Of a stretch of DNA of 64,000 nucleotides, positions 39,691-52,353 are shown one piece after another (the stretch's first letter is position 1; the number at the start of each line of letters is the position of its first letter). The stretch is from Xiphias gladius. Taxonomy: Eukaryota; Chordata; Actinopteri; Istiophoriformes; Xiphiidae. Below the pieces are notes generated by a model. That model had not been told where the DNA came from. It worked only from the letters and a program-made list of their open reading frames with translations, and did not search any database. The position numbers and the translations under genes are program-made. The DNA lies in the NCBI RefSeq assembly GCF_016859285.1, contig NC_053418.1, positions 9,587,501 to 9,651,500 of the forward strand, in the 5' to 3' direction.

Positions 39691-41475
39691 TCAGAGAAAG
39701 AAGAGTGTACCAGTAGGAGGATGATACTGGGACCAGTCGGTAGGGCACTGTTACACAATTCCCACTGACAGCAAGCCATGGGGCAATGCTCCTTTGGCAC
39801 CTATTAGTGATGAGTCATGTAAGACATGATGGAAAAACCTCAGTTTCGAAAACAACAAAAGCCACCAGGCATTAAGTACAGCAACATGTCAGCTCAGACC
39901 CCGTCTGATAGATAATATCACTGAATTGCTCAATATTAGATATTAATACTTCAGGTGTGGAAGAACAACTTACCTTTCACGTCGAGGGAGAAACAACGGT
40001 TCAAGAGGGCAGGTCAAGTTCAAATCTGTCCCGGATTTAGGGTCAGCGGCTGCACAAGTGTAGCATCTTAATCCACATGCTGTACAGAAATGCAGAATAC
40101 TGTCACACATAAAAACAGATTTCTGAACATTTTATATCACATCCAAAAGTAGAGGATGCTGAAGAGAAATACAATCACAGAGCAATTTATTAGGAACACC
40201 TGCTTATTCATGAAATGATCCAATTGGTCAATCGTGTGGCAGCTGTGCAATGCATAAAATCCTGCAGATACAGGTCAGGAGCTTCAGTTAATGTTCAGAT
40301 AATGTTCACATCAAATATCAGTGGCTTTGTGGCGTGATTGTTGGTGCCGCCCAGGCTGGTTTGAGTATTTCTGAAACTGCTGATCATGCACAACAGTCTC
40401 TAGTTTACTCAGAATGGTACGAAAAACAAAAAACATCCAATAGCGGCAGTTCTGCGGACAGAAACATCTTTTGTCAGCTCCAGACTGGTCGGAGCTGACA
40501 GAAAGGCAACGGTAAAATCCGATAACCACTCTTTACAACTGTGGTGAGCAGGAAAGCATCTCAGAATGCAAAACATGACAAACCTTAAGTCGGATGGGCT
40601 ACAACCGCAGTGGACCAGGTCAGGTTCCACTCCTTTCACACAAGATCAGAAATCTGAGGCTGCACGGGCACAAGCTCACCAAAACTGGACAGTTGAAGCC
40701 TGGAAAAGCATAGCCTGCTCTGATGAATCTGGATTTTTCTGCTGGGGCACACAGACGGTAGGGTCAGAATTTGACATCAACAGCATGAATCCATGAATTC
40801 ACCATTTTCTGATGGATAATGCCAGCACAACAATGCATCATGTCACAGAGCAAAAGTCATCTCGAACTGGTTTCATGAACATGACAGGGAGTTCAGAGAA
40901 CTTCAGTGGCCTCCCCAGTCACCAGAGCTGAATCCACCAGAACAACTTTAGGATGTGGTAGATTGGCAGCATGAATGTGCAGCTGATGAACCCTCAGAAA
41001 TGATGTGATTCAGTCATGTTAACATGGACCAGAATCTGAAAGGAATGTTTCCAACATCTTGTAGATGCTGTGAAGAATTGAGGCTGTTTTGAGAGCAAAG
41101 CGAGGCCCTACCCAGTATCAGTTTGGTATTCCGAATGTTCCTCCATGGCCTCCAGCTCCACCAGGGAATCAGGGTAGTCTGGAGGCTCCCTCTCCCCTGG
41201 CATTATCCTCTCTTGCGTCGTTTTGATTTTATGTATAGTTTGTTTTATATTTTCTTATATTTTCTGCCAGACTAATTTGTTAGAATCGACAATTTGTTTC
41301 ATCTTTTTTCAGCAAAATCAATGTCTGTTAAATAAAACTTATTAATCCCTTGCATATTTGCTGTGGTCTCAGAGCTGGGCCATGTTTATGTTAAAATGTT
41401 CAGTCGACACATAACCATAATAAACTGACTATCCTGTGGACAGAATCATAAACAGGATCGTTGGAACTCCCCTTG
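39691..41475 (-). pseudogene. LY6/uPAR-like pseudogene, copy A
   Basis: Remnants of all three exons of the intact neighbour at 47.5 kb. Exon 3 (39691 to about 39818) still reads 'CPMACCQWELCNSALPTGPS' plus a hydrophobic tail, but its acceptor AG is gone and stops precede it. Exon 2 (40079-39974) keeps 'CGLRCYTC', then loses cysteines and phase near 'TCP'. Exon 1 (about 41435-41475) retains 'ILFMILST' coding sequence but has lost the start codon and the GT of its donor. A Tc1 element sits in its first intron. Host gene, clearly non-functional as a LY6 protein. Confidence 0.8.
40184..41140 (+). mobile_element. Decayed Tc1-like transposon inside LY6 copy A
   Basis: Starts 'atttattaggaacacc' (family terminus 'TTTATTAGGTACACC'). 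It continues with 'gttggtgccgcccaggctggtttgagtatttctgaaactgctgatc', transposase text such as 'QNWTVEAWKSIACSDESGFF', then 'gtcaccagagctgaatcc' and a degraded right end near 41140. A central block of a few hundred bases is missing compared with the intact family (about 1.3 kb), and the frame is broken several times. It lies in intron 1 of the pseudogene. Confidence 0.8.
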
Positions 41476-41989
41476 TTGGTCTTTCAGTGCTTTGTATAAC
41501 AGCACTTTGTATTGATAAGTTAAAACAGTAACTTCTAAATGAGGATCTTCAATTAAATTAAAGTCTCATCAATGCCAGCTTCAAAAAATAAATGAGCCAA
41601 CAGGAAACACACTTGTGTGATTCTTGTGTAACCCCTAACCTCTAAACTGACAACTCATCTGTCTCCAACACTAATTGGGCGGCAGTTCTCAACATCTCTC
41701 AAAGGAAGACCAACCTCACATCTTCCACGAGTGAAACCAAACAGCCTCCGTTTTTGCTTATTTAACATTGACCACTGGCATTCAACTCTGTAGGAAGCAA
41801 AAAACAATGCACTTTGTTATTTTAGCTCTTATAGTGCTGGTTACAACAGAGACATAATTCACCTACACAACATAAAACAATACATTGGTTTGATTATATC
41901 ATAAAGTCAAACATAAAATCTGTGATTAAATTAAATACTTCAGTTACATAGGTATTTGATAAGCATGATATATAGTCAAGCAAATCTAT

Positions 41990-42350
41990 TTATGCTGCAA
42001 GAAATCATTTGGTCAGTAAATTTCTACTACAGACCAAAGGCAATAAACCAGGAAGTCCAAAACATTAAGGTCAACTTCATTAATCCTCAGGATCAACAAC
42101 TATCCATATCATTTATTGATTTTCTCCCGATTGCTCGTATTTTATGTGTTGTTTTGTCATTCATCTAATTAAGGCTTCATAACAAAGCTATTTTTTTTGC
42201 TATAAATAGTAATATGAAATGCAGAACACTAATCAATTGAATGGTTGATCATATCATGGATTTATTGAACAAATATCAGTCTGTAGTCAGTCACAGATTT
42301 TACATATTGAAAAATTGTTTACTCTGCCTGACTTGTGCAAACTTGGTAGG
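41990..42350 (-). repeat. LY6 unit remnant B (3' flank only)
   Basis: Repeats 'accaggaagtccaaaacattaaggtc', 'aatcctcaggatcaacaact' and 'ggatttattgaacaaat' in the order found beside the intact LY6 gene, but no LY6 exon follows it. It marks a unit whose gene part has been deleted. Confidence 0.65.
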
Positions 42351-44902
42351 CTATGACACTGATCAATGAAATGCAAGATACATTATTTCATTTGGTACAA
42401 TTGTTTTTATTTTGCATGCTATGTGAAATTTCCAGCCCATGTTAAGAGTGAAGCATTTTGCATTGAGTTTTCACACTGAAACAGAAAATTGAGACAAATG
42501 CAAATCACAAAGTCCTGTAATCACTAAAGGGAAACATTTATGTCTCAGCAACATACCTTACCCAACCTCAAGTCCAATGAGTACATGAGGCCAAATAACA
42601 TGGCTGGTGCGCCTCTCTCGTGTCCCTGGTCAGACCAGAATAAGTATTCAGACTCAGTTTTTTAGGGTTATGACTGATTGCAAACTTGGCAACTTCGCAA
42701 TGCGGACATGGCTTCTGAGAGGCTATGAGTGGCCACTGGCACATATTTAACTGGCAGACATTTCCAATCCAGGCAGTTAACTAATTGATCTGGAGCATCA
42801 CAAGTCATGTGCCAAGGAGAGACCTGCTTAAGAAATTTCATCCATGGTTCAAATGATCTGTTTTCTGCAAAATGCATTTTTAGGATTACACAGTTTCTGT
42901 CTTTTGTGAATTGTTTACTGTCTTTTTTTCTTTCTCATCTCTGCTGTTTTTAGTCAACTGTCTATCAAAGATAAAACAGCATTCCATGTAGAAACAAACT
43001 GCTTTTAAAATAATACTACGAGGTACTCTCTTCTGAGGTTTTTAGGGGGTCTTTGTTGAGATAAAAAAAAAAATTTTGCTTCCATTACTTTGGTATTTCT
43101 TGTTTTGATGGCATTCTGCAGCGAAGAACAAGGGAAATATGTAGAAAAAAGCATTACATTATTGTATTGTGCAGCCATAATAAACATCAGACGCGCAACT
43201 CTGGACAAGCAAAATGTTCAGGCTCCTGCAACTTCCAATTGTCTTGATGAGATGATGGTTGCTGGCAGATTTTGTCTGCTGTACTTTCAAGAAATCAAAG
43301 ATGCCCTCTGGGGTTTAGAACCTCTGCTAAGCACTAGGTGGCAGTGTTGTGATAAATGGTAATTTTGCTTGTCTTGTGCCAAAGGACACACGTGTGCATG
43401 TGCCTGCCACAGCGTTCATTCCTGCCAGTGGTTTCAAGCTGGTCACTGATAAACAGGTGCCAATAATGGGGCAAGAAATGCTGCTATGCACCACCAAAAC
43501 GCACGCAAGAGGGAACTTCAAGTTAGCAAACATGCATGTGAACAATGCAGGATTTAAAACACCAAAATAATCTGCTTTGGAAATGTTTTATGATATGGGA
43601 CATTGATTCAAAGCATTTATAGGGTTTCAAGGATATGCACAGTGCATTATGAGCAACGATGAATGTAAACATTGACTTTGTTTTCTAGAAAACTCCACAG
43701 GGTACCTTTAATGCACGTGGAACTTAATATGTACTCAGTGCCGAGAGAAAAATGAGGAAGACATGAGTGGAAACAAATGAATCAAACTGCTAACTGGCAG
43801 TAATGTTACAGGGTTGCAGAGAAAAAGCAAAAATATTTAGCCCAAGATAGAGCAATATGGATATGCAGAGTATTTCTTTAGAAGCTGTGTGTAAGCAGTT
43901 TTCTGCATGAAAATGTTCTCTCTCAACCAGATAATGTCTTCAGTGTTTTGTAGTATGCTAAAGTGATCCATTGCACACAAATACAGTAACTAAAATAAGT
44001 CAGTTAAAGAAAAAAACAAAGATTTGTTAGAAAAACACAAACTTTGTCCACATTTGACATGATATTCTTTATTGTCCATCCAGCTGAGCAGCAGGTTTGT
44101 TTGCTTTCAACTTGGCAAACTGAACAACAATTACGACTACAATTACTTTCTGTCTGCTACAGCATCTGTGATCTGAATGTCTTGTGTTCTCTGTTAAGAG
44201 AACATCAGTGCCCTGAGCAGTGGCATATCTTCCGCAGATCTTGTCTCGCTTAATCCTTCAGACATGGCTGAAAAGCTCAGGGGACACCTTTACTACTCCA
44301 GGGCACAAGCTGGAACTCTCACAGTTATTTACTGTATTATATGACAAACTCTGGCTCATGCTGTACGTGCACCGCAGCTACATTCACTCTCCACTGTTAA
44401 CCGGGCTTTTGCGCCAATCACAAGATTTCATCACTCTGCCCTCAAACATAACCACACTGCCACTCCCTCGCTCTGGCTCTCCCACCCGTTCACAGTTTAG
44501 ACAAGTAGCCACACAGGCAGCTAATAAAACTTATCCGGAAATTACAAAACCACAAACGTTACAAGGTGTGGGCTTTGTTATTCAACACCACCTCATACAC
44601 AAAGACATTGTCCTTAGTTTGTGACCTTGAAGCTGCAGCTCAGGATTATTTAAAGTGTCTTTCCCTGCCACTGACAGCTGCACCTACACTGTGACAGGTT
44701 CCCTCGGCGGGAAGCCCTTTTTTCTCCAGGCTGCTGAAATGAATCACTATGATTATCTTTAATTGCAAAAAAAAAAAAAAAGGGCTCAGATTAATTCAAT
44801 ATGACTTCAGTTGGACTTTCAGACATTAAAAAGATTCCACTGAATGTTATTCAGGGGAGGAAACACCAAGCTCTTAACCAACAGTGTAGCTGTTCCTCTC
44901 GT
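42351..44902. other. Intergenic, no gene assigned
   Basis: Several open frames of 70-135 codons occur (for example plus strand 44220-44624 and minus strand 42668-42877). None shows a domain I recognise, and none is bracketed by convincing splice sites. Confidence 0.4.
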
Positions 44903-45036
44903 GCAGTGATTTTCAATGACTGGGACGCGACCCGGTACCATTCCGATGTCGGCCACTCCCACCCACCGCCTCCACCCCAGTGCCCCTCACCGCAAGCCGG
45001 ATTTCTAAACTTTTTTTTTTTTTGGATAGTGCCCCG

Positions 45037-46252
45037 GCACGCGGCCCCGCCCCCGACCGCCAGCGCGCACCAACGGGCCTTGGTCCGCTGCCAACCTCCT
45101 GCCAGTGCCAGCAGCGAAGGCCGGACGATTAGGACTGGTGATAAATGCGCGTTCAGTTTGGCGTCATCTCATTTTTTTTTTTCCACTGAGCATCAAAATG
45201 TGCCATCTGTCCATCAGCGGTGAACACCTTGCTGCCCCTCCCAACCACATACGCCCGGGTGGCATATCTCTGCTTTCAGCCACCGAAAAAATTAAAAAAA
45301 AAAAAACAAATTAGCTGGATGAAAAAAAAGACACACCCTGCATCTGCCGCTGATTTTGATTATTCCAACTATGCACAAACTCTCTGACATGTCTGTCTTT
45401 CTGTGCCGATTGTTCATGCACGCTCTCTCTCCCTCGCTCACGCTTTGGTGTTATGAGACATTATGGAAAACCCATGTGTGTAGTGTGGGTGTGGATGAGG
45501 CTTAGAACAGACTCAGTCTACCTTAAAAAAAAAGTACATATAAAAAATAATATGCTTAGAACAACATTTTCTGTATGATGTGGGCTCTCGACATCGTTGT
45601 CCCTTATTCAAAAATCCAAAATCTATGAATATGGAAACGCGTCCGGTACAAGGCGTGTCCCACTTCACTGAAAAGTCCAGTCTCGGCATACGTGCACTGG
45701 ACTCTTCAAGTTTCCACACCCTGGTGTCAGTTGTAGAGAATGTAGGTGAGCACAGAGGGAAAAAAAAGAAGAGTTTCCGCTTTGTGGGAAAACAAGCCCT
45801 GCACACACAACATTCTGCACAGTGTAAGTTCACACATCCAGGTGAAGTAACAGCAAGAGGAAGGCAGGGACTTACTGACAAGTGCATTCAGTCAAGATAA
45901 CATCTCAAAGTAAAAACTAAAGACAAGGTGTGAAACTGAAACTTAAATGTATTTGAATATGTAACAGTCGATTTGTTGCTGTCTTGTTTTGTGTTTTTTT
46001 TTGGTGGCTGACAGCAGAGACATGCCACCCGGGCGTATGTGGTTGGGAGGGGCAGCAAGGTGTTCACCGCTGATGGACAGATGGCGAATTTTGATGCTCA
46101 GTGAAAAAAAAAAAATGAGATGACGCCAAACTGAACGCGCATTTATCACCAGTCCTAATCGTCCGGCCTTCGCTGCTGGCACTGGCAGGAGGGTGGCAGC
46201 GGACCAAGGCCCGTTGCTGCGCGCTGGCAGTCGGGGGCGGGGCTGCGTGTCG
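45037..46252. repeat. Large inverted repeat, 250-bp arms
   Basis: 45037-45284 and 46003-46252 are inverse complements over about 248 bp with only about ten mismatches. They are separated by about 720 bp of unrelated sequence. Both arms carry a T/A run and GC-rich outer ends. A segment just outside the left arm (44903-44935, 'gcagtgattttcaatgactg...gcgaccc') resembles a hAT-type terminus. It could be a foldback-type or hAT-derived non-autonomous element; no transposase is seen in the spacer. Confidence 0.85.
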
Positions 46253-47089
46253 TGGACTTCGTCGATGGCCAGAGCAGCGCGCGGGGGGGGGGGGGGGTTG
46301 TGCGCAAAGCTCCAGTTGGTTGAACTTTGACCCGATCTACACCGACCTCTGTGGACGCACCCCCTGATCACTGTCGACCGCAGCTTGTAGGACTGCTCCA
46401 TAACAAACTGGCCTCGCATGCAGTCCAGACAGACATGATACTCACCAGCCAGATGAGGCTACATGCGCCAGGTTTGTTACAGACACAAAACCTCTTACTT
46501 CACTCGACTCCAGGATGTCTTGTTGGTGTGCCTGCAGGATGCGCAACGAGTCGAAATATTCACCCAGTATATACAGATAACACTGTTTTCCGAAATATTA
46601 AAATGGAGCTAAAGATATAGGACACCTCTGTTGTATTCCTTAATGAAACTTTACATTATTAATGGAGGGATTTGTCAAATATTTCAAAAAATCGTGTTAA
46701 TCAAGAGAAGCATTGTACTGCTTATTTTCTTCATGAAAGTGAGGGTTTTTTTAAGAGGTTGACTTTTCACTTTTTGAAATTAATGGGAAACTAAGGGATT
46801 TGTAGCTACATAAATGCCTTTATTTAAATCTATGGTGTATAGATTTATCAGTGTATAGTAAGGACTCATTAATGGTATCTCAAAGGATTCTTGTTTCATA
46901 GTGCAGATAAAATCTCTTTGCTGTAAGTAGTAATGTTCACTTCAAATTGCTCCACTGATAAAATCTGACATTTCACATTCGGCATTAGGAAATCTATGGA
47001 AAAATAAATGAACATAACTAATGATAAATATTGGAAAAAGTTTATTTTCTCACAGTTGTCCATCTAGCTTCTCTATAAGTCTGCCAGGA
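46253..47089. other. Intergenic, no gene seen
   Basis: Begins with a G run of about 15 (46281-46297), then AT-rich sequence without recognisable exons. Confidence 0.5.
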
Positions 47090-47377
47090 GGACATATAAG
47101 CACTTGCAGTGATATGTGTAAAAGGTAACTAAATACATCAAACCAGAATGTCCAAAACATTAAGGTCTGCCTGGTCTGTTTCAAAAATTCTCAAGATCAA
47201 AAACTGACTATATAATTTGTTGATTTGCTCCTGATTGCTCATAATTTATGTCTTGTTTTTTCTCTCAACCTTCTAAGTATCTTCATAACGAAGATATTTG
47301 TTGCCGTAAATAGCATGTAAAACTTAAGAAGAAGAACCTAAGGAATCAAATAAATTAATGGTCGATCAAATTGCGGT

Positions 47378-47383
47378 TTTATT
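47378..47383 (-). terminator. Polyadenylation signal of the intact LY6 gene
   Basis: Minus-strand AATAAA about 100 bp after the stop codon. The same 'ttcaataaa' context is kept in units A (near 39562) and B (near 42263), which supports a real signal. Confidence 0.6.
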
Positions 47384-47480
47384 GAAAAGATAATCAGCTT
47401 TACTATATAATTGTTCTTGAGCTGTTCAAATGTGGTTAGAAAAAAAGGATAATATTCTCAGCTGTAGCTATTCCAGAGCC

Positions 47481-48503
47481 TCAGAGAAAGAGTGTGATGA
47501 TGGCTGAGGACACCAGCAGGAGGACGACACTGGGTCCAGTGGGTATGGCACTGTTACACAAGTCCTCTTCACAGCACGATACTGGTCTTACACAGTTAAT
47601 GCTTTTTCGACAGCCCTTAGCAATGTAACCTGCAAGACATGATGGAGAATCATCAGTTTCAACAACGACCAAAAGCCGCCCAGCGTTCAGTGTGGCATAT
47701 CAGCTCAGACCCCATTGGATAGATAATCTCTTTTATTATATACAAATACTTCTGGTGTGGAAGAACAACTTACCGGTCACATTTAAGGAGAAACAGCGGT
47801 CCAGAGGCTCAGGACAAGTTGAGATCCTTGTGCAGGTTGTAGGGTCGGCTTTTACACAAGAGTAGCATTTTAATCCACATGCTGTACAGAAATACAGAAC
47901 AGTGTCACACATGGTTTAAGATACTCCAAATCTATGGCTCTAAATTTTACAAACTAAAACAGACAAACAAAAAACATCAGTTTAAAATGATTTTTTTTTT
48001 TTTTTAATATTCCCAAACATTCAAAAGTGGTTTCCTACAGTATGAAGATAATCATCACAAAAGTTTCCAGAAATGTGTTCTGCAACAACAGCTCTGAAAA
48101 CTTTCCGCTAAGAGAACGGGAAAAGAAACTTGAGAGAAAATGACTTAGCTGGCTATTATAGGCCATCCTACTTAAGTCTTTCTAAAAGAGTGGAAAACAG
48201 AAATAATTAAACTACAGTGTGGCCAAAAGTGTGGCAAATGGTATTTTTAAAATCAGCACTGTTAAAAAATATTTCCATGCTTTGTATATTATTTAAAATA
48301 AGTATATTTAAATTCATACATTAATGTAATAAAAAAACCTTTCAGACCAAACTACCTTTTTTCAGGTTTAACAGTAACTTTTGCATGTTAATAACTTTCA
48401 TTTCTTTGTGTTACAATGTTCAGCCAAAGCACATAAAACATAAGCTGTTCTTACCTGTGGACAGAATCATAAACAGGATCAGAGCTCCATAAAGCCGCAT
48501 CAT
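47481..48503 (-). CDS. Small GPI-anchored LY6/uPAR (three-finger) protein
   Basis: Three exons (48503-48455, 47881-47774, 47629-47481), all phase 1 with GT-AG sites, encode 101 residues. The layout is a signal peptide ('MRLYGALILFMILST'), then a LU domain starting 'LKCYSC', with cysteines at 'TTC', 'STC', 'DRC', 'KGC', 'INC' and the family-ending 'CCEEDLCN'. A short hydrophobic C-terminus ('VVLLLVSSAIITLFL') predicts a GPI anchor near Asn-Ser-Ala. An NVT glycosylation site ends exon 2. One extra cysteine (ACG) precedes the core and probably lies at the signal cleavage site. The exon plan (signal / first half / second half plus anchor) is typical of LY6 genes. Exact orthology and ligand are unknown. 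It is the only intact copy of a decaying tandem cluster. Confidence 0.9.
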
Positions 48504-48585
48504 TAACAGACTGAAAAACAGTTTTTTTTAATCAAACCTGGGAGAAGACGTCTGCAGATAAGCTGTGAACTCCTGCGAAGCCATC

Positions 48586-48593
48586 CTTTTATA
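48586..48593 (-). promoter_or_regulatory. TATA box of the intact LY6 gene
   Basis: The minus strand reads 'actataaaagg', a strong TATA box about 85 bp before the start codon, which gives a 5' untranslated region of about 55 bp. The equivalent spot in remnant D (50300-50307) reads 'gataaaagg'; in copy E it has decayed. Confidence 0.7.
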
Positions 48594-48779
48594 GTCCGAC
48601 CTCTCAGTCTTCCAGAACTTGATCACGTGGATTTTCCTCACAGAGCATCCTGCCAAGAACCCTGAATAACTGCAGACCCAAAGTGAACCCACTATCCCTG
48701 AGACCACTATGTAGATTGTTTACGGTTGTGTAAGTAAAGACAAGAGCTGAAAACGATATGGGAACATCTTTTGTAGCAG

Positions 48780-50230
48780 ATAATCTCTTTTGTGTAATAT
48801 GAAAATATTGTGACAAGTTTATTTTCTCACTGTAGTTCATCTACTTTCTCTGTAAGTTTGCCAGGAGGACATATGAGCGTTTCTAATCTAAATTATTCTT
48901 TTAAAAATTTTTTTTAAGTGTTACTTTACCTTATTTACTTAACTTACTGAGGCAAAGCCACTGTAAACTGTAGGGTCTGTTTTGAAATGGCCTTACTTTG
49001 GCGCCATCTTGTGACCATCTGCTGGTAGTGAGTTTGAAAGGCTGAAGTGGACACGTTTTTAAAGTGAACGTTGACCAAGGTTAAGGGTCTTTGTGCTGCT
49101 GTGAATACTTGCTGCATTACAAAAAGTATACTATACCAAAGAAGACAAAAACTCAACGTGGTTGTTGAATTGTCTGTCCGCAGTATTTGTTTGGTGTTTT
49201 GTGAAGAGTGTTGAAAAAATGTCAGTTAAAAATCATGCAAAAATGAAATTATCCAGGGAACATTAGAAGGATTTCAAAAGCTAAAGAGGTCAGGGAATTT
49301 CTTGTTACTGCAGACAAAACAGTGTAAGCCTTAAAAAAAGAGGTGAAAAAAATGAAAACACCAAAACTGTAATTAGAAAGTTTTCACGTCCAACAATGTC
49401 CGGAATTTCACATGGAGGTTTCAACAAATGTATCTTTGCTTAAGCTGCCACAAATGACAAAAAATTTAACTGATATAATCCTCTCCTAAAAATAAACAAA
49501 TAAATAAAATAAAATAAGATAAAGTTTCTAAAATAACTTCTCTTGAAGACGTCGGAGGCACCTTCCCCAAATTGCAGTCAATCTACAAGACAGGAATTAT
49601 GGAGTACACCACACACTTAGCAAAAATGGCCCATATTAACTTCTGACAACTTCAGTCCCCTACACCGAAACAATTACACCCATTTTTGATTGTTGCAGCA
49701 AGTCGGCTAAAAGTTGAGCAGCACAATCTTGTTTCTTAAAGATGTTCATCAGACTTGGTGACATATCCGTCCAATGAAAAAATGTTCAACAGAGGAAATG
49801 CCAGTGTTTGTGACTGTAGAAAACTTGGCAAGAGCAGACAATCCATCCACTGCGGAGGTGAAGTTGCCTTTAGGGAAATACAGACTGACAATGTGAAAAA
49901 ACAGTGAAGAGAAAATGGTGGTCGTTTTCTTTGTCTTTACACAAGCCCTTATCATGCCCTGAAAAAATGAATGAATTAACCAAGTAGAAGCTGGCAAAGT
50001 GTCGCAGTGCAAGTCTGACACAGTTTAAATGTGGTTTCCTGCTGCAGGAAGACCCATACAGTTGTTTCCCTCTGCAACAACAAAGACAATTTTCCACTAA
50101 CAGAACGTTCTGTTGTCCATCATATTGTGGTGTTATGGAATAAATATTGATATACAATCAGTCACAGCTTTTACATGATGAAAAATTTATTCCTGTTGAG
50201 GTTAATATTACTTTATATGAGTTTATACGT
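48780..50230. other. LY6 unit upstream DNA, no gene seen
   Basis: 48.95-49.29 kb (including 'ctttgtgctgctgtgaatactt') is paralogous to 53.45-53.74 kb, so the duplicated unit extends well upstream of exon 1. Minus-strand open frames at 49749-50021 and 49870-50157 show no recognisable domain. Confidence 0.45.
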
Positions 50231-50470
50231 ATTATTACTTTTTAATCAACCCTGTGAAGGGACAACCTGTAGAAAGATGTGAACTCTGTCCAAAGTATTC
50301 CTTTTATCGTCCAACCTCTCAATCGTCTCTCAGAACTTGAACATCCTGCCAAGAAACTTGAATGACATCAGCCCTAAAGGGAGCTCATTATCCCCTAAGA
50401 CAACCATGTAGATTATTTACAGTTGTGTAAATAAATGCAAGAAGTAAAAGTGAAGTAGAAATCATCTTTA
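50231..50470 (-). repeat. LY6 unit remnant D (promoter region only)
   Basis: Matches the promoter and upstream region of the intact gene (48.53-48.78 kb): 'ccttttatcgtccaacctctca', 'cagaacttgaacatcctgccaagaa', 'accatgtagattatttacagttgtgtaa'. It includes a TATA-like sequence at 50300-50307, but no LY6 exon is present next to it. Confidence 0.7.
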
Positions 50471-50930
50471 GTAGCGGTACTGTGAAACCAAGTCCCCCCT
50501 CCTTCATCTTTTTTTTTTTTTACATTAAAAATCCATTCATTGACCCATTATTAATGATAAAATTAAAATACTTTTTAATAGCATTTTAAAGGGATAATTA
50601 ATTGATAAATTAATGGAATTAAATAAATGAATGTCTTTTTAATGTATGTCCTGCAAGGTTTAAGGGTTTGGAAGGGGAAAAAAAACCTTAAATAGACCAA
50701 AGAAATGCTACTTACTTTCTGTTTTTGTGGTCCCAGCTGCTGGAAAACCTTCTAATTATATAAACTGTGCTCCAAGATTAACAGTGTGAAAAAAAAACAG
50801 ACTGAAAAAACCTTCATGATTGCCAACACATTTGATTAGTTTTATTTTCTTTAAAGTGTTAGATTGATTTACTTGGTTGTTTACATTTGTGGGAATGTTT
50901 TGTATGTATACGTATATGCTTTAATCACAG

Positions 50931-51010
50931 TTAGGTACAGAAGTATTTGGAGAGTGACACATTTTTCGTAAATTTGCCACTGTACACCACCACGATGGAT
51001 TTTTTTGGTT
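50931..51010. mobile_element. Terminal fragment of a Tc1/mariner-type element
   Basis: 'ggtacagaagtatttggagagtgacac' and 'gccactgtacaccaccacgatggattt' match the end of a common fish Tc1-family repeat. Only the terminus remains. Confidence 0.5.
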
Positions 51011-52059
51011 GGAATGCTGGAATGAAATGTGCTAAAAAAAATTAATAAATTTTGCTTTGCTATTGTTATAAACTTTGATTGTTAAATAAGATTAAAAAGA
51101 TCTTAAGGTAGCATAATGCTCCCACCACCTTTGTTAACCCAATCTGGTCCGGTGCCAGAGGCTGGAGAATATTTATCACAAAGATGGTATGATACAAAAA
51201 TATACAAGCCTTTATTGTTGATACAATGTCATTTAAAGTAATGGACACCCCAAAACAGAAAATCCCCCTGCACACAGTTCAGTACCCAACGCACAGCAAT
51301 CAATAAAACAGCACACTATTTACACCCAGAATCCCGACAGTGAGGCAGGCAATGTGCTGGCAGAGTCAGGCTACCCTGGGTCCCCGGACATGATGGAGTT
51401 AAGGGTAATAACACTGCAGATTGTATCGTACAGGCAACTTCAAAGAAAACTGAAATAGACTTGAATATATCCTCTGGAAAAGTTGAACTTAGAAGCAAAA
51501 TCCGAGAAAGCATTAAGGGGGAGTGGCAAGAGGAATGGAAAAGGGAGGCAGAGGGAGACATTACTGTTCTCTTCAACCTGTGGTTTAAAAAGTCATTTGT
51601 TATTTTGCAAGGCAAAGAGATGTAGTTAAGTTAACTAGACTGAGGTTGGGGTATTGTGGGTTAAATAAATACTTGCATATTGTAGGAAAACATCCGACTG
51701 GGTTTAGTGAATGTGGTAGTCCTGAGACTTTGTAAACTAAATACAACATTGAAAGGAGCGCACTGTATACAAGATTACACTATGTCCCCTCTCCTCTGTA
51801 AATTGATTGTGTGTGTGTGAGTGCTGACACACTGACACACACGCGCGCACACTCACGCACACAGCAGAGGCCATAGCAGAGATAATGAAATGGACCTGAG
51901 GTTATATTTTACACGAGTCGCAGACACAGATGCTTATTATCCATAAGTGCTACGAAATCTGTCAGAAGCCTGCAGAAAAAGGGATGTCTTACTACTTCAC
52001 CTGGACTCTGAAACCAGTAATTGGCCTTGAGAGTTTGCTCTGCAGCATTCTGTGGTTTT
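51011..52059. other. Intergenic, no gene seen
   Basis: Unassigned sequence with a short GT/CA patch at 51810-51862. A 100-codon minus-strand frame at 51316-51615 has no recognisable domain. Confidence 0.45.
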
Positions 52060-52353
52060 CAGTTTGAAAAGTAACCAAGGGCATCAAACTAGAAAGTCCA
52101 AAGTCTTTATGTCTGCTGATCTGCTTCAATAATCCTCAGATCAAGAACTAACTATAATTTATTAATTTACTAATGATTGTTCATGTTTTATATCCGGTTT
52201 TGTCTCTCATCTTTATGCAATAACTAGGAATTCATAACAAAGCAAATTTTTTTCGCTGTAATTCATTCCCTGCTGTGTGTTTATTGCTCCTGAGCTGTTC
52301 AAATGTGGTTAGAAAAACAGTAAAATATTCTCAGCTGTAGCTGTTCCAGAGCC

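Noticed and set aside
44220-44624. 134-codon plus-strand frame
   Set aside because: No recognisable domain, no supporting splice or promoter signals; likely chance.
47481-48503. Naming the LY6 gene as bouncer, cd59 or a specific LY6 member
   Set aside because: The cysteine pattern and exon plan are generic to the family; sequence alone does not decide orthology.
51100-51330. Possible LTR-type or 3' UTR-like block
   Set aside because: No paired repeat, primer site or coding remnant; left unassigned.
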